DNA of 9,243 nt, taken from assembly GCA_964639255.1 (NCBI GenBank), contig CAZXDP010000079.1:1-9243 (forward strand), given 5' to 3'. The notes below the pieces were generated by a model. The model saw only the letters and a program-made list of their open reading frames with translations. It made no database searches and was not told the DNA's origin. The position numbers and the translations under genes are program-made. Origin of the DNA: NZQO01 sp964639255. GTDB taxonomy: Bacteria; Bacteroidota; Bacteroidia; Flavobacteriales; Flavobacteriaceae. Below are positions 1 through 6,002 of the stretch, one piece after another (position 1 is the stretch's first letter; each line of letters begins with the position of its first letter).

Positions 1-932
1 TGGTGGCTTTCGCAGTTGGGCGCTATGTGGTGCACCAGGGTGTTATGATCTACGTGCTGATTCCCTTCAATTAGGGTAATGCCGTTTAATGTAGAATTGC
101 AACCCTCACCGTGCTGGTAAAAGTTGAGGTTATTGCGAATAAGCTTGCCCCCAAACGAAAAGGTATGCACACGGCAGTTGCTATCTCGCTCCTGCTTAAC
201 AAACGTATGGTCTATTAGGGAAGCCGTGTGGGCATCGGTTTGTATTTTATAATAATCGACATACGCTCGCTGTTCGGCAAATATTTCAGTAACCGAATTG
301 GTAAGCACCGCATTGCCGGAAAGGCTTTGATGTCTTTCTATGATTTGTACGTGCGCATTCTCGCCCACCACGATGAGGTTCCGGGGCTGCAACATCACGG
401 CAGATTCGTTGCCTGTGGAGAAATTGATGATCTCAATAGGCTTGTTAACCTCACAATGTTTAGGTATATGAATGTACGCGCCTTCTTTCGCAAAAGCGGT
501 ATTCAAGGAAGTAAGGCTGTCGGTCTTGGCCGCTTTATTGAAATAAGTTTCAATAACGGGTTTGTATTTTGGTTTGCTGAGCGCGGAAGACATTAGACAA
601 ACGTCAAGTTTATCGTGGGTCGTTTCAGAAAGAAACGAACTGTACTTGCCGTCTATAAAAACAACTTTGTAGGTGTCAACATCGTGCAAGAAGTATTTTT
701 TCACCTCTTTGAACTCGATGGTGCCATCTATCTGTTTTGGGAAAATGCTGTAATCTTCTTTCAGCAATGCGTTGAGTGAGGTATATTTCCAAGCCTCTTC
801 TTTCTTGGTTGGAAAACCCAGCACCTCGAAACGTTTAATGGCATCGTTACGAAGATCGTGAATAGGAGAATCATCGTCCAAATGATCTTCGAACGCGATG
901 TAGGAGGACAGTAATTTATCTTTTAAGCTCAT
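1..932 (-). CDS. sufD: SufD, Fe-S cluster assembly protein (3' end cut by window edge)
   Basis: SufD is the SufB paralogue that joins SufB and SufC in the cytosolic SufBC2D scaffold, where Fe-S clusters are assembled and iron entry is thought to depend on SufD. The frame opens at ATG 932-930 (protein begins MSLKDKLLSSY) and stays open for 310 codons to the left edge. Recognisable SufD features are the N-terminal helical part with KKEEAWKYTSL around residues 43-53, the beta-helix core with GAYIHIPKHCEVNKPIEI, and VDHNTLVHHIAPNCESH at residues 294-310. The family is usually about 420-440 residues, so roughly the last quarter lies outside, including the region expected to hold the conserved histidine at the SufB interface. 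It follows sufC after a 67-base gap, much longer than the other gaps in this operon. The start codon follows an A-rich AAGGAAAAAA leader. Further suf genes (sufS, sufE) would be expected to the left but are not visible. Confidence 0.95.
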   Translation of the reverse strand, partial: MSLKDKLLSSYIAFEDHLDDDSPIHDLRNDAIKRFEVLGFPTKKEEAWKYTSLNALLKEDYSIFPKQIDGTIEFKEVKKYFLHDVDTYKVVFIDGKYSSFLSETTHDKLDVCLMSSALSKPKYKPVIETYFNKAAKTDSLTSLNTAFAKEGAYIHIPKHCEVNKPIEIINFSTGNESAVMLQPRNLIVVGENAHVQIIERHQSLSGNAVLTNSVTEIFAEQRAYVDYYKIQTDAHTASLIDHTFVKQERDSNCRVHTFSFGGKLIRNNLNFYQHGEGCNSTLNGITLIEGNQHVDHNTLVHHIAPNCESH

Positions 933-960
933 TTTTTTCCTTTTCAGAATTCAACATCGT

Positions 961-987
961 TTCCGCGTTTCTAAAGTATTCGCGGAA
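961..987 (-). other. Intercistronic hairpin between sufC and sufD
   Basis: On the transcribed strand TTCCGCG and CGCGGAA form a perfect 7-bp stem around a 13-base loop. It lies just after the sufC stop and about 28 bases before the sufD start. No T-run follows, so it is not an intrinsic terminator. It could protect the upstream message from 3' exonucleases, mark a processing site, or set the sufC to sufD ratio. That function is inferred; only the symmetry is seen. Confidence 0.5.
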
Positions 988-999
988 TGTTTTGCCAAA

Positions 1000-1752
1000 T
1001 TATTGTACCAATTCTTCCTTGATCCAGTCGTATCCTTTCTCTTCCAATTGGTAGGCAAGTTCCTTACCACCCGACTTGACAATTTTACCGCCCATGAGAA
1101 CGTGCACGTAATCTGGAACGATATAATCCAACAAACGCTGGTAGTGGGTAATGACCACCACCGCATTTTCCTTAGATTTTAATTTATTAACGCCATTGGC
1201 TACCACTTTAAGGGCATCGATATCCAGCCCAGAGTCGGTCTCGTCCAATATGGCGAGCTTGGGCTCCAGCATGGCCAGCTGGAATATCTCATTACGTTTT
1301 TTCTCCCCTCCGGAAAAGCCCTCGTTTAGGGAACGCGAGAGAAACTTTCTGTCTATCTCCAGCATATCGGCCTTTTCCTTTATTTTCTTCAACATTTCAG
1401 AAGCGTGCATATCCTCGAATCCCTTGGCCTTCCGTGTCTCATTGATGGCCGTTTTAACAAAATTGGTCACCGTTACCCCAGGGATTTCCACAGGATATTG
1501 AAACGAAAGAAACAAGCCGCGGTGGGCGCGCTCCTCTGGGTCCAACTCAGTGATATCCTCACCCTCAAAGGTCATTTCCCCTTGGTGCACCTCAAATTCT
1601 TCCTTTCCGGCGATAACCGACGCCAAGGTGCTCTTTCCAGAACCGTTGGGGCCCATAATGGCGTGTACCTCACCAGGGTTTACCTGTAGGTCGATTCCCT
1701 TCAAAATGTCCTTTTCTTCTACACCTGCGTGCAAGTTTTTAATATGTAACAT
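1000..1752 (-). CDS. sufC: SufC, ATPase of the SUF Fe-S assembly complex
   Basis: SufC is the ABC-type ATPase subunit of the cytosolic SufBC2D complex; ATP hydrolysis drives the conformational change that exposes the cluster assembly site. At 250 residues it has normal family length. Visible motifs are Walker A GPNGSGKST at 34-42, Q-loop Gln85 in SFQYP, the signature SGGEKKR at 147-153, Walker B LAILDE ending at Asp170-Glu171, the D-loop SGLD at 174-177, and switch His203 in ITHYQR. SGGEKKRNEI and the ETDSGLDIDAL run are characteristic of SufC rather than of transporter ATPases, and there are no membrane segments. The ATG at 1752 lies only 2 bases from the stop of the upstream lipoprotein gene, so translational coupling is likely. 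SufB lies upstream and SufD downstream, which fixes the assignment. Confidence 0.97.
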   Translation of the reverse strand: MLHIKNLHAGVEEKDILKGIDLQVNPGEVHAIMGPNGSGKSTLASVIAGKEEFEVHQGEMTFEGEDITELDPEERAHRGLFLSFQYPVEIPGVTVTNFVKTAINETRKAKGFEDMHASEMLKKIKEKADMLEIDRKFLSRSLNEGFSGGEKKRNEIFQLAMLEPKLAILDETDSGLDIDALKVVANGVNKLKSKENAVVVITHYQRLLDYIVPDYVHVLMGGKIVKSGGKELAYQLEEKGYDWIKEELVQ

Positions 1753-1754
1753 AG

Positions 1755-2180
1755 CTACTTTTTCTTTTCTTCAATTTTTATATCGGCTTCCGCTGTACGG
1801 TCGCTTACTTCTATAATTTCTGTAATGGTGAGTAATTGTTCCCAACCTTCACCGCCGGCAGCTACTTCTGGATTTTCAGAGAGTGTGCCGCGCACCACCA
1901 CGGGGACCATATCGAATTCCTCTTTCTTAACCTTGGCTACCCTTTGGGCAAGCTCTCGTGCCTTGTCATCTATCGTCACCCCATATATGGAGCTCTTACC
2001 CTTTAGAACAGCGCCATCGTCTATCATGATAAACTCTCCACGGAAAATGGGCAAACCTTCGTCTGCCAATAGCATTTTCTTAGGAGATTCTTGAGCACTC
2101 TCTTCCGTTTTAGTTTCGACCGAATTTTGACAGGCCACATTTAAACTGGCCAACATACATACAATAAGTAATTTTTTCAT
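1755..2180 (-). CDS. Small predicted lipoprotein inside the suf operon (NlpE-C-like OB fold?)
   Basis: The function is unknown. The 141-residue product starts MKKLLIVCMLASLNVAC, a short signal peptide with a candidate lipidated Cys17. The lipobox is imperfect because Asn stands at -3. A Gln/Glu/Thr/Ser-rich linker (18-36) follows, then a compact alpha/beta domain (about 44-126), then a charged Lys/Glu tail. The domain pattern is a beta hairpin FRGEFIMIDD, a helix DDKARELAQRV at 71-81, the strand VPVVVRGTL at 92-100, and a final strand WEQLLTITEIIEV at 113-125. From memory this resembles the C-terminal OB domain of NlpE-type copper and envelope-stress lipoproteins, though without the domain's usual cysteine. 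That is inference and needs a profile search. It begins 13 bases after sufB and ends 2 bases before sufC, so it is co-transcribed with cytosolic Suf genes although it should be exported. I know of no core Suf subunit like it. Confidence 0.85.
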   Translation of the reverse strand: MKKLLIVCMLASLNVACQNSVETKTEESAQESPKKMLLADEGLPIFRGEFIMIDDGAVLKGKSSIYGVTIDDKARELAQRVAKVKKEEFDMVPVVVRGTLSENPEVAAGGEGWEQLLTITEIIEVSDRTAEADIKIEEKKK

Positions 2181-2193
2181 GTGATATATGAAT

Positions 2194-3642
2194 TTATCCT
2201 ACAGATCCTTCTAAGCTTATTTCGAGTAGTTTTTGCGCCTCAACGGCAAATTCCATAGGAAGTTTATTAAGCACTTCCTTGCTGAAACCATTTACGATAA
2301 GAGCGATGGCCTTTTCTGTATCGATACCGCGCTGGTTACAATAAAAAATTTGATCTTCCCCAATTTTGCTGGTAGTGGCCTCGTGCTCTACCTGTGCCGT
2401 TTTGTTCTTCGCCTCAATATATGGAAAGGTATGGGCACCGCATTCATTGCCCATCAATAGCGAATCGCACTGACTGAAATTACGGGCATTCTCTGCACGC
2501 GGACTTATTTGTACCAATCCGCGATAGCTGTTCTGCGATTTACCCGCCGAAATTCCCTTGGAGATAATCGTACTCTTGGTATTCTTGCCCAGATGTACCA
2601 TCTTAGTACCGGTATCGGCCTGTTGGTAATTGTTGGTTACGGCAATGGAGTAAAACTCACCAATAGAATTGTCTCCCTTCAAAATGCAACTTGGGTACTT
2701 CCAGGTTACGGCACTCCCTGTTTCTACCTGCGTCCACGAAATTTTAGCATTCTTCTCACAAATGCCCCGTTTTGTCACGAAGTTAAATACGCCTCCCTTA
2801 CCGTCTTTTCCACCGGGAAACCAATTTTGTACTGTTGAATATTTTATTTCTGCTCCATCGAGCGCTATGAGTTCGACAACAGCCGCGTGCAATTGATTCT
2901 CGTCGCGCATAGGTGCCGTACAACCTTCTAGGTAGCTTACGTAGCTATCCTCATCGGCAATAACCAAAGTGCGCTCAAACTGGCCAGTACCCGCTTGATT
3001 TATGCGGAAATAGGTCGACAGTTCCATAGGACAGCGCACGCCTTTTGGGATATAACAGAATGAACCGTCACTAAATACGGCACTGTTCAATGCTGCATAA
3101 AAATTATCTTTTTGCGGCACCACCGTACCCAGATATTTCTTAACAAGTTCGGGGTGTTTTTTAATGGCTTCGGAAATGGAACAGAATATAATACCCTTTT
3201 CAGCCAAGGTATCCTTAAAGGTGGTCGCTACCGAAACGGAATCCATAACGATATCTACCGCGACCCCGGCAATTTTTTTCTGTTCCTCAAGGGATATGCC
3301 CAATTTGTTGAATGTTTCCAACAGTTCGGGGTCTACCTCGTCAATACTATCGTACTTTGGTTTTTTATTGGGAGCGCTGTAATAGGAAATATTTTGGAAA
3401 TCGGGCTTCGTATAGCGTACATTGGCCCACTCGGGCTCAACCATTTCCTTCCAATAGCGGAACGATTCTAGCCGCCACTGGGTCATCCATTCGGGTTCTT
3501 CTTTCTTCTCTGAGATGGCCCGAACGATATCCTCGTTCAACCCCACGGGGAAGGTATCAGATTCTATATCGGTATAGAAGCCGTACTCATACTCCTTGGT
3601 TTCGAGCTCTTTCTTTAAATCGTCTTCGGTGAATTTTCCCAT
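2194..3642 (-). CDS. sufB: SufB, Fe-S cluster assembly scaffold
   Basis: SufB is the scaffold subunit of SufBC2D that accepts persulfide sulfur from SufS/SufE and holds the nascent cluster in the cytosol. The 482-residue product is full length and begins MGKFTEDDLKKELE. An in-frame ATG 51 bases upstream exists (3693), but it would add 17 residues overlapping the previous gene and is not typical of the family, so I chose 3642. Key residues seen are Cys392 in SQCDSLLMGNECGAHTF, matching the catalytic Cys405 of E. coli SufB; His420-Glu421 in VEHEATTSKIGED, matching His433-Glu434 at the SufD interface; and Cys241 in LEGCTAP. The family-typical C-terminus EFAVEAQKLLEISLEGSVG is intact. The start lies 20 bases after the A-type carrier stop, and a lipoprotein gene begins 13 bases after the SufB stop. 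Confidence 0.97.
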   Translation of the reverse strand: MGKFTEDDLKKELETKEYEYGFYTDIESDTFPVGLNEDIVRAISEKKEEPEWMTQWRLESFRYWKEMVEPEWANVRYTKPDFQNISYYSAPNKKPKYDSIDEVDPELLETFNKLGISLEEQKKIAGVAVDIVMDSVSVATTFKDTLAEKGIIFCSISEAIKKHPELVKKYLGTVVPQKDNFYAALNSAVFSDGSFCYIPKGVRCPMELSTYFRINQAGTGQFERTLVIADEDSYVSYLEGCTAPMRDENQLHAAVVELIALDGAEIKYSTVQNWFPGGKDGKGGVFNFVTKRGICEKNAKISWTQVETGSAVTWKYPSCILKGDNSIGEFYSIAVTNNYQQADTGTKMVHLGKNTKSTIISKGISAGKSQNSYRGLVQISPRAENARNFSQCDSLLMGNECGAHTFPYIEAKNKTAQVEHEATTSKIGEDQIFYCNQRGIDTEKAIALIVNGFSKEVLNKLPMEFAVEAQKLLEISLEGSVG

Positions 3643-3662
3643 AGTCTTTTTTTCAGCAATTT

Positions 3663-3992
3663 TTAAAGCGAGAAACTTTCCCCACAGCCACAAGTTCGGT
3701 TGGCGTTAGGATTGTTAAAAACAAAGCCTTTTCCGTTCAGGCCTCCGCTATATTCCAAGGTGGTTCCCACCAGGTACAAGAAGCTTTTCTTGTCAATGGC
3801 AATTTTTACATCCTTATCCTCAAAAAGCTTATCATTCTCGCCCAAGGCCTTGTCGAATTTCAATTCGTACGAAAGTCCCGAGCAACCGCCGCTCTTCACG
3901 CCCACGCGCACAAAGTCATCGGCCACATTGTAGCCTTCCTCGGCCATGAGCTGGGCGATTTTGGATTTTGCACTGTCGCTTACCTTGATCAT
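3663..3992 (-). CDS. sufA: A-type Fe-S carrier (SufA/IscA/ErpA family)
   Basis: A-type carriers receive Fe-S clusters from the scaffold and deliver them to apoproteins in the cytosol. The 109-residue product has the three invariant cysteines: Cys37 in KSGGCSGLSY, and Cys101 and Cys103 in the C-terminal TCGCGESFSL. Family motifs VRVGVKSGGCSG and FVFNNPNA are also present. Length is normal. It is the first gene of the suf operon, with a promoter element 32 bases upstream, and it ends 20 bases before sufB. Its place in the operon favours the name sufA, but sequence alone cannot separate the SufA, IscA and ErpA subtypes here. The start is ATG 3992-3990, behind an A/T-rich leader. Confidence 0.95.
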   Translation of the reverse strand: MIKVSDSAKSKIAQLMAEEGYNVADDFVRVGVKSGGCSGLSYELKFDKALGENDKLFEDKDVKIAIDKKSFLYLVGTTLEYSGGLNGKGFVFNNPNANRTCGCGESFSL

Positions 3993-4023
3993 TGTTTAAT
4001 GTAGATTAATTCTAAATTGAACG

Positions 4024-4031
4024 CAAAGATA
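4024..4031 (-). promoter_or_regulatory. Bacteroidota -7 promoter element for the suf operon
   Basis: On the minus strand TATCTTTG matches the Bacteroidota -7 consensus TAnnTTTG exactly. It lies 31 bases from the sufA start codon, so the predicted leader is about 25 bases. No good -33 TTG is seen; GGTTAAG at about the right distance is only a weak candidate. The whole gap 3993-4146 holds this promoter and no obvious terminator for the gene upstream. Confidence 0.7.
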
Positions 4032-4146
4032 CGGTAAAACGCGCTCTTAACCATAGCCAGAACCGTAATTAAACTTATGGCAGAATAGTTTTCGGCAATG
4101 GAAAATTTTGAAGGGAAAAGGACTCTTTATAGCTGCCTGATATCGC

Positions 4147-5223
4147 TTATTTTTGGAAGTCTGGGTTGGTGATAAACTCTGGATCGGAAAGGGCCAGCAA
4201 AAAGGCCTTGAGATCTGCCTTGTCTTGTTCTGAAAGCTGCACGCCTCCTTGGGCAACGGTTTTCATAAGTGGATCGATCGTGGGCGAATATACTAGCCCT
4301 TCACTGTAATGATCTATTACCTCTTCCAAGGTTTGAAAGCGGCCGTCGTGCATATAAGGTGCCGTATAGGCCAAATTACGCAGGGAAGGCGATTTGAACA
4401 GTCCCATTTGCTGGGGATCGCCCGTAACGCCGCCCAGTCCAGGATCATCGAACTCGGTATCGAGCCCATTGTTATGAAAGGAATTGTCTGTCCATAACGG
4501 ATTGTTGCGATCGCCATGGCAATGGAAGCAATCACCTCGTTGTTCATCCATAAAGATATCGAAGCCGTTTTGTTCTGCCTCGGTTAAAGTGGCCTCGCCC
4601 AATAGAAAGCGGTCGAATTTGGAGTTGCCCGATATGAGTGTTCGCATAAATTGTGCGAGCGCCTTGGTGACCAACACTGAATCGATCGTTTGGGTGCCGA
4701 AAGCAGCTTCAAAAAGCTCGGGATATTGATCGTGACTTTGTAAACTTGTCTCTACGTTGGGCCACGTATTATTCATTTCAACGGGATTGCGAACCGGCTC
4801 GAAAGCTTGGGCTTCTAAAGAAGTGGCACTTCCATCCCAGTTAAATTTGTTGAACTTGTTCCATGCGATATTATATAAAGGCATAGAATTGCGAAAACCA
4901 GGACTGCCGGTTATGCCTATACTAAATTGCCGCGGATCGGTAAACGAATTGGCGGGTCTGTGGCAATCGGCACACGCCATACTATTATCTGCGCTTAGAA
5001 TAGGATCAAAGAACAGTTTCTTGCCCAATGCCACCCCTTCTACCGTTTGAAGATTATCTGCGGGAATAATAGGGGCGGGTAGGCGCTGCTGTAACAGCGC
5101 CGGTACCTCTAACGGCAATGGGGTAGCCATATAGTCGCCCTGACCGTCATCGGATGAGTTCGATTCGTCGTTGGAACACGCCAAAAGGGCCAGGGCAGCT
5201 ATTAGGTATAAAAACTTGTTCAC
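4147..5223 (-). CDS. mbnH: MbnH-like diheme cytochrome c peroxidase/MauG-family lipoprotein
   Basis: This is a periplasmic or surface diheme enzyme that uses peroxide-derived high-valent hemes; beside MbnP its likely job is oxidising a tryptophan of MbnP. The 358-residue product has a signal peptide with lipobox LLAC (Cys16) and an acidic Ser/Asp linker (17-31). The first heme c site is CADCH at 84-88 and the second CFHCH at 232-236. WDG at 129-131 holds the inter-heme Trp expected in this family. EPVRNPVEM lies at 142-150. PYMHDGRF has Met291, the candidate sixth ligand of the second heme. At the place where classical bacterial cytochrome c peroxidases carry a distal His after the first heme (S-x-G-H), this protein reads SIGITG with Ile104. 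That suggests a permanently open first heme, as in MauG and MbnH. It starts 19 bases after mbnP and is last in the operon. A generic cytochrome c peroxidase remains possible; the neighbour decides the name. Confidence 0.87.
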   Translation of the reverse strand: MNKFLYLIAALALLACSNDESNSSDDGQGDYMATPLPLEVPALLQQRLPAPIIPADNLQTVEGVALGKKLFFDPILSADNSMACADCHRPANSFTDPRQFSIGITGSPGFRNSMPLYNIAWNKFNKFNWDGSATSLEAQAFEPVRNPVEMNNTWPNVETSLQSHDQYPELFEAAFGTQTIDSVLVTKALAQFMRTLISGNSKFDRFLLGEATLTEAEQNGFDIFMDEQRGDCFHCHGDRNNPLWTDNSFHNNGLDTEFDDPGLGGVTGDPQQMGLFKSPSLRNLAYTAPYMHDGRFQTLEEVIDHYSEGLVYSPTIDPLMKTVAQGGVQLSEQDKADLKAFLLALSDPEFITNPDFQK

Positions 5224-5242
5224 GTTTTGGGTTTGGTGAGGG

Positions 5243-5983
5243 TTATTCGGTTACTACGGTAAACACATTGGCACCGTTCTGGTTCATTAGTTTTTGTGCC
5301 TCGTAATTCGGCATTAAAGGCGTGTTAAAATCGTCTAATACCCAGGTATAAGGATTTTTGAACCATTCGGCAATGTTCATCTGTATCTCGATAATGCCGC
5401 GGCCCCGAACACGTACCTCAGGGATACTGTAGGAGATATGATTCGCTTCGAAATTTCCTTCGGAAACACGCGCCGTACCGTTGTGATAATTGAAGGGTTT
5501 GGGAATATCTGCGCGCAAATCGTATGTGCCATCCATTTGCAGAAAATGGTATCCACCGCCTAACATGGCGGGCCAACTCCATCCGGCAGCATTGAGGTCG
5601 GGATAGGCGCCATCAATATTGTCTGCTTGGTCAAATCCATATACAAAAGTCATAGTATAGGTACCATTGGGAATAATGGCATCGGGGGTTACGGTCCTAC
5701 TGCTCTCATCGGCAACATCTACCAACTGGTAATCATCTAATTGAAACACGGTTCCTTCATCGTTCTCCAACCGTATTTTCGAAATCAGGTAGCGAAGTCT
5801 GCTTATGTCTAGGGTATCGTTATTGGCGTTAATAAAATCGGTAACGCCCAAATCGGCCTGTGATACAGGCGCTCCATCCCAGTTTTGGGTAAAGTTGAGC
5901 GTGCGGGGCGGGATGTCTTCATCTACGTCCTTACAGCTCACGGCGGCAAGAGCCGCCAATGCTAAAATAGCAATTGTTCTCAT
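5243..5983 (-). CDS. mbnP: MbnP-family lipoprotein, putative copper-binding substrate of MbnH
   Basis: In methanotrophs MbnP is a periplasmic copper-binding protein whose site includes a kynurenine made from tryptophan by MbnH. The 246-residue product has a signal peptide ending AAVSC (Cys17, probably lipidated). The N-terminal beta strand is RTLNFTQNWDG (27-37). DISRLRYLISKIRL (59-72) is the usual MbnP-family 'kl-YyiS-I-L' segment. The signature GAYPDLNAAGWSWP at 125-138 is followed by MLGGGYHFLQMDG (140-152). The W-x-W is Trp135-Ser-Trp137, and candidate metal ligands are His146, Met150, His167 and His182. The fold should be mostly beta. It sits between the propeller lipoprotein and mbnH with 19-base gaps on both sides. 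Family membership is from recognised motifs; copper binding and kynurenine formation in this protein are inferred. Confidence 0.88.
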   Translation of the reverse strand: MRTIAILALAALAAVSCKDVDEDIPPRTLNFTQNWDGAPVSQADLGVTDFINANNDTLDISRLRYLISKIRLENDEGTVFQLDDYQLVDVADESSRTVTPDAIIPNGTYTMTFVYGFDQADNIDGAYPDLNAAGWSWPAMLGGGYHFLQMDGTYDLRADIPKPFNYHNGTARVSEGNFEANHISYSIPEVRVRGRGIIEIQMNIAEWFKNPYTWVLDDFNTPLMPNYEAQKLMNQNGANVFTVVTE

Positions 5984-6002
5984 ATTTAATAGTTGATTTG
6001 GA

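Noticed and set aside
228..596. Open frame of 122 codons on the plus strand
   Set aside because: It lies entirely inside sufD on the opposite strand, and its product has no recognisable domain; a shadow frame.
951..1166. Open frame on the minus strand overlapping the sufC 3' end
   Set aside because: It overlaps sufC in another frame and resembles no known protein.
3643..3693. Longer sufB start adding 17 residues (MWLWGKFLALKIAEKKT)
   Set aside because: It overlaps the end of the A-type carrier gene, is unlike SufB N-termini, and the internal ATG at 3642 gives normal length with a usual gap.
3996..4009. TTAAT-4-ATTAA inverted repeat in the suf leader
   Set aside because: Five-base A/T arms are expected by chance in such an A/T-rich leader; no second copy or known operator match supports it.
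4032..4146. Search for a terminator between mbnH and the suf promoter
   Set aside because: Only A/T-rich sequence without a GC stem plus T-run was found, so no terminator is called; some read-through into suf cannot be excluded.
5082..5101. Seven-bp GC-rich hairpin inside mbnH near codons 41-47
   Set aside because: It lies in coding sequence for a Leu-Gln-Gln-Arg stretch and has no T-run or regulatory context.
5942..5957. GGCGGC-TCTT-GCCGCC hairpin early in mbnP
   Set aside because: It is formed by Ala-rich signal-peptide codons (Ala, Leu, Ala, Ala), which readily create such symmetry; no independent evidence for a role.
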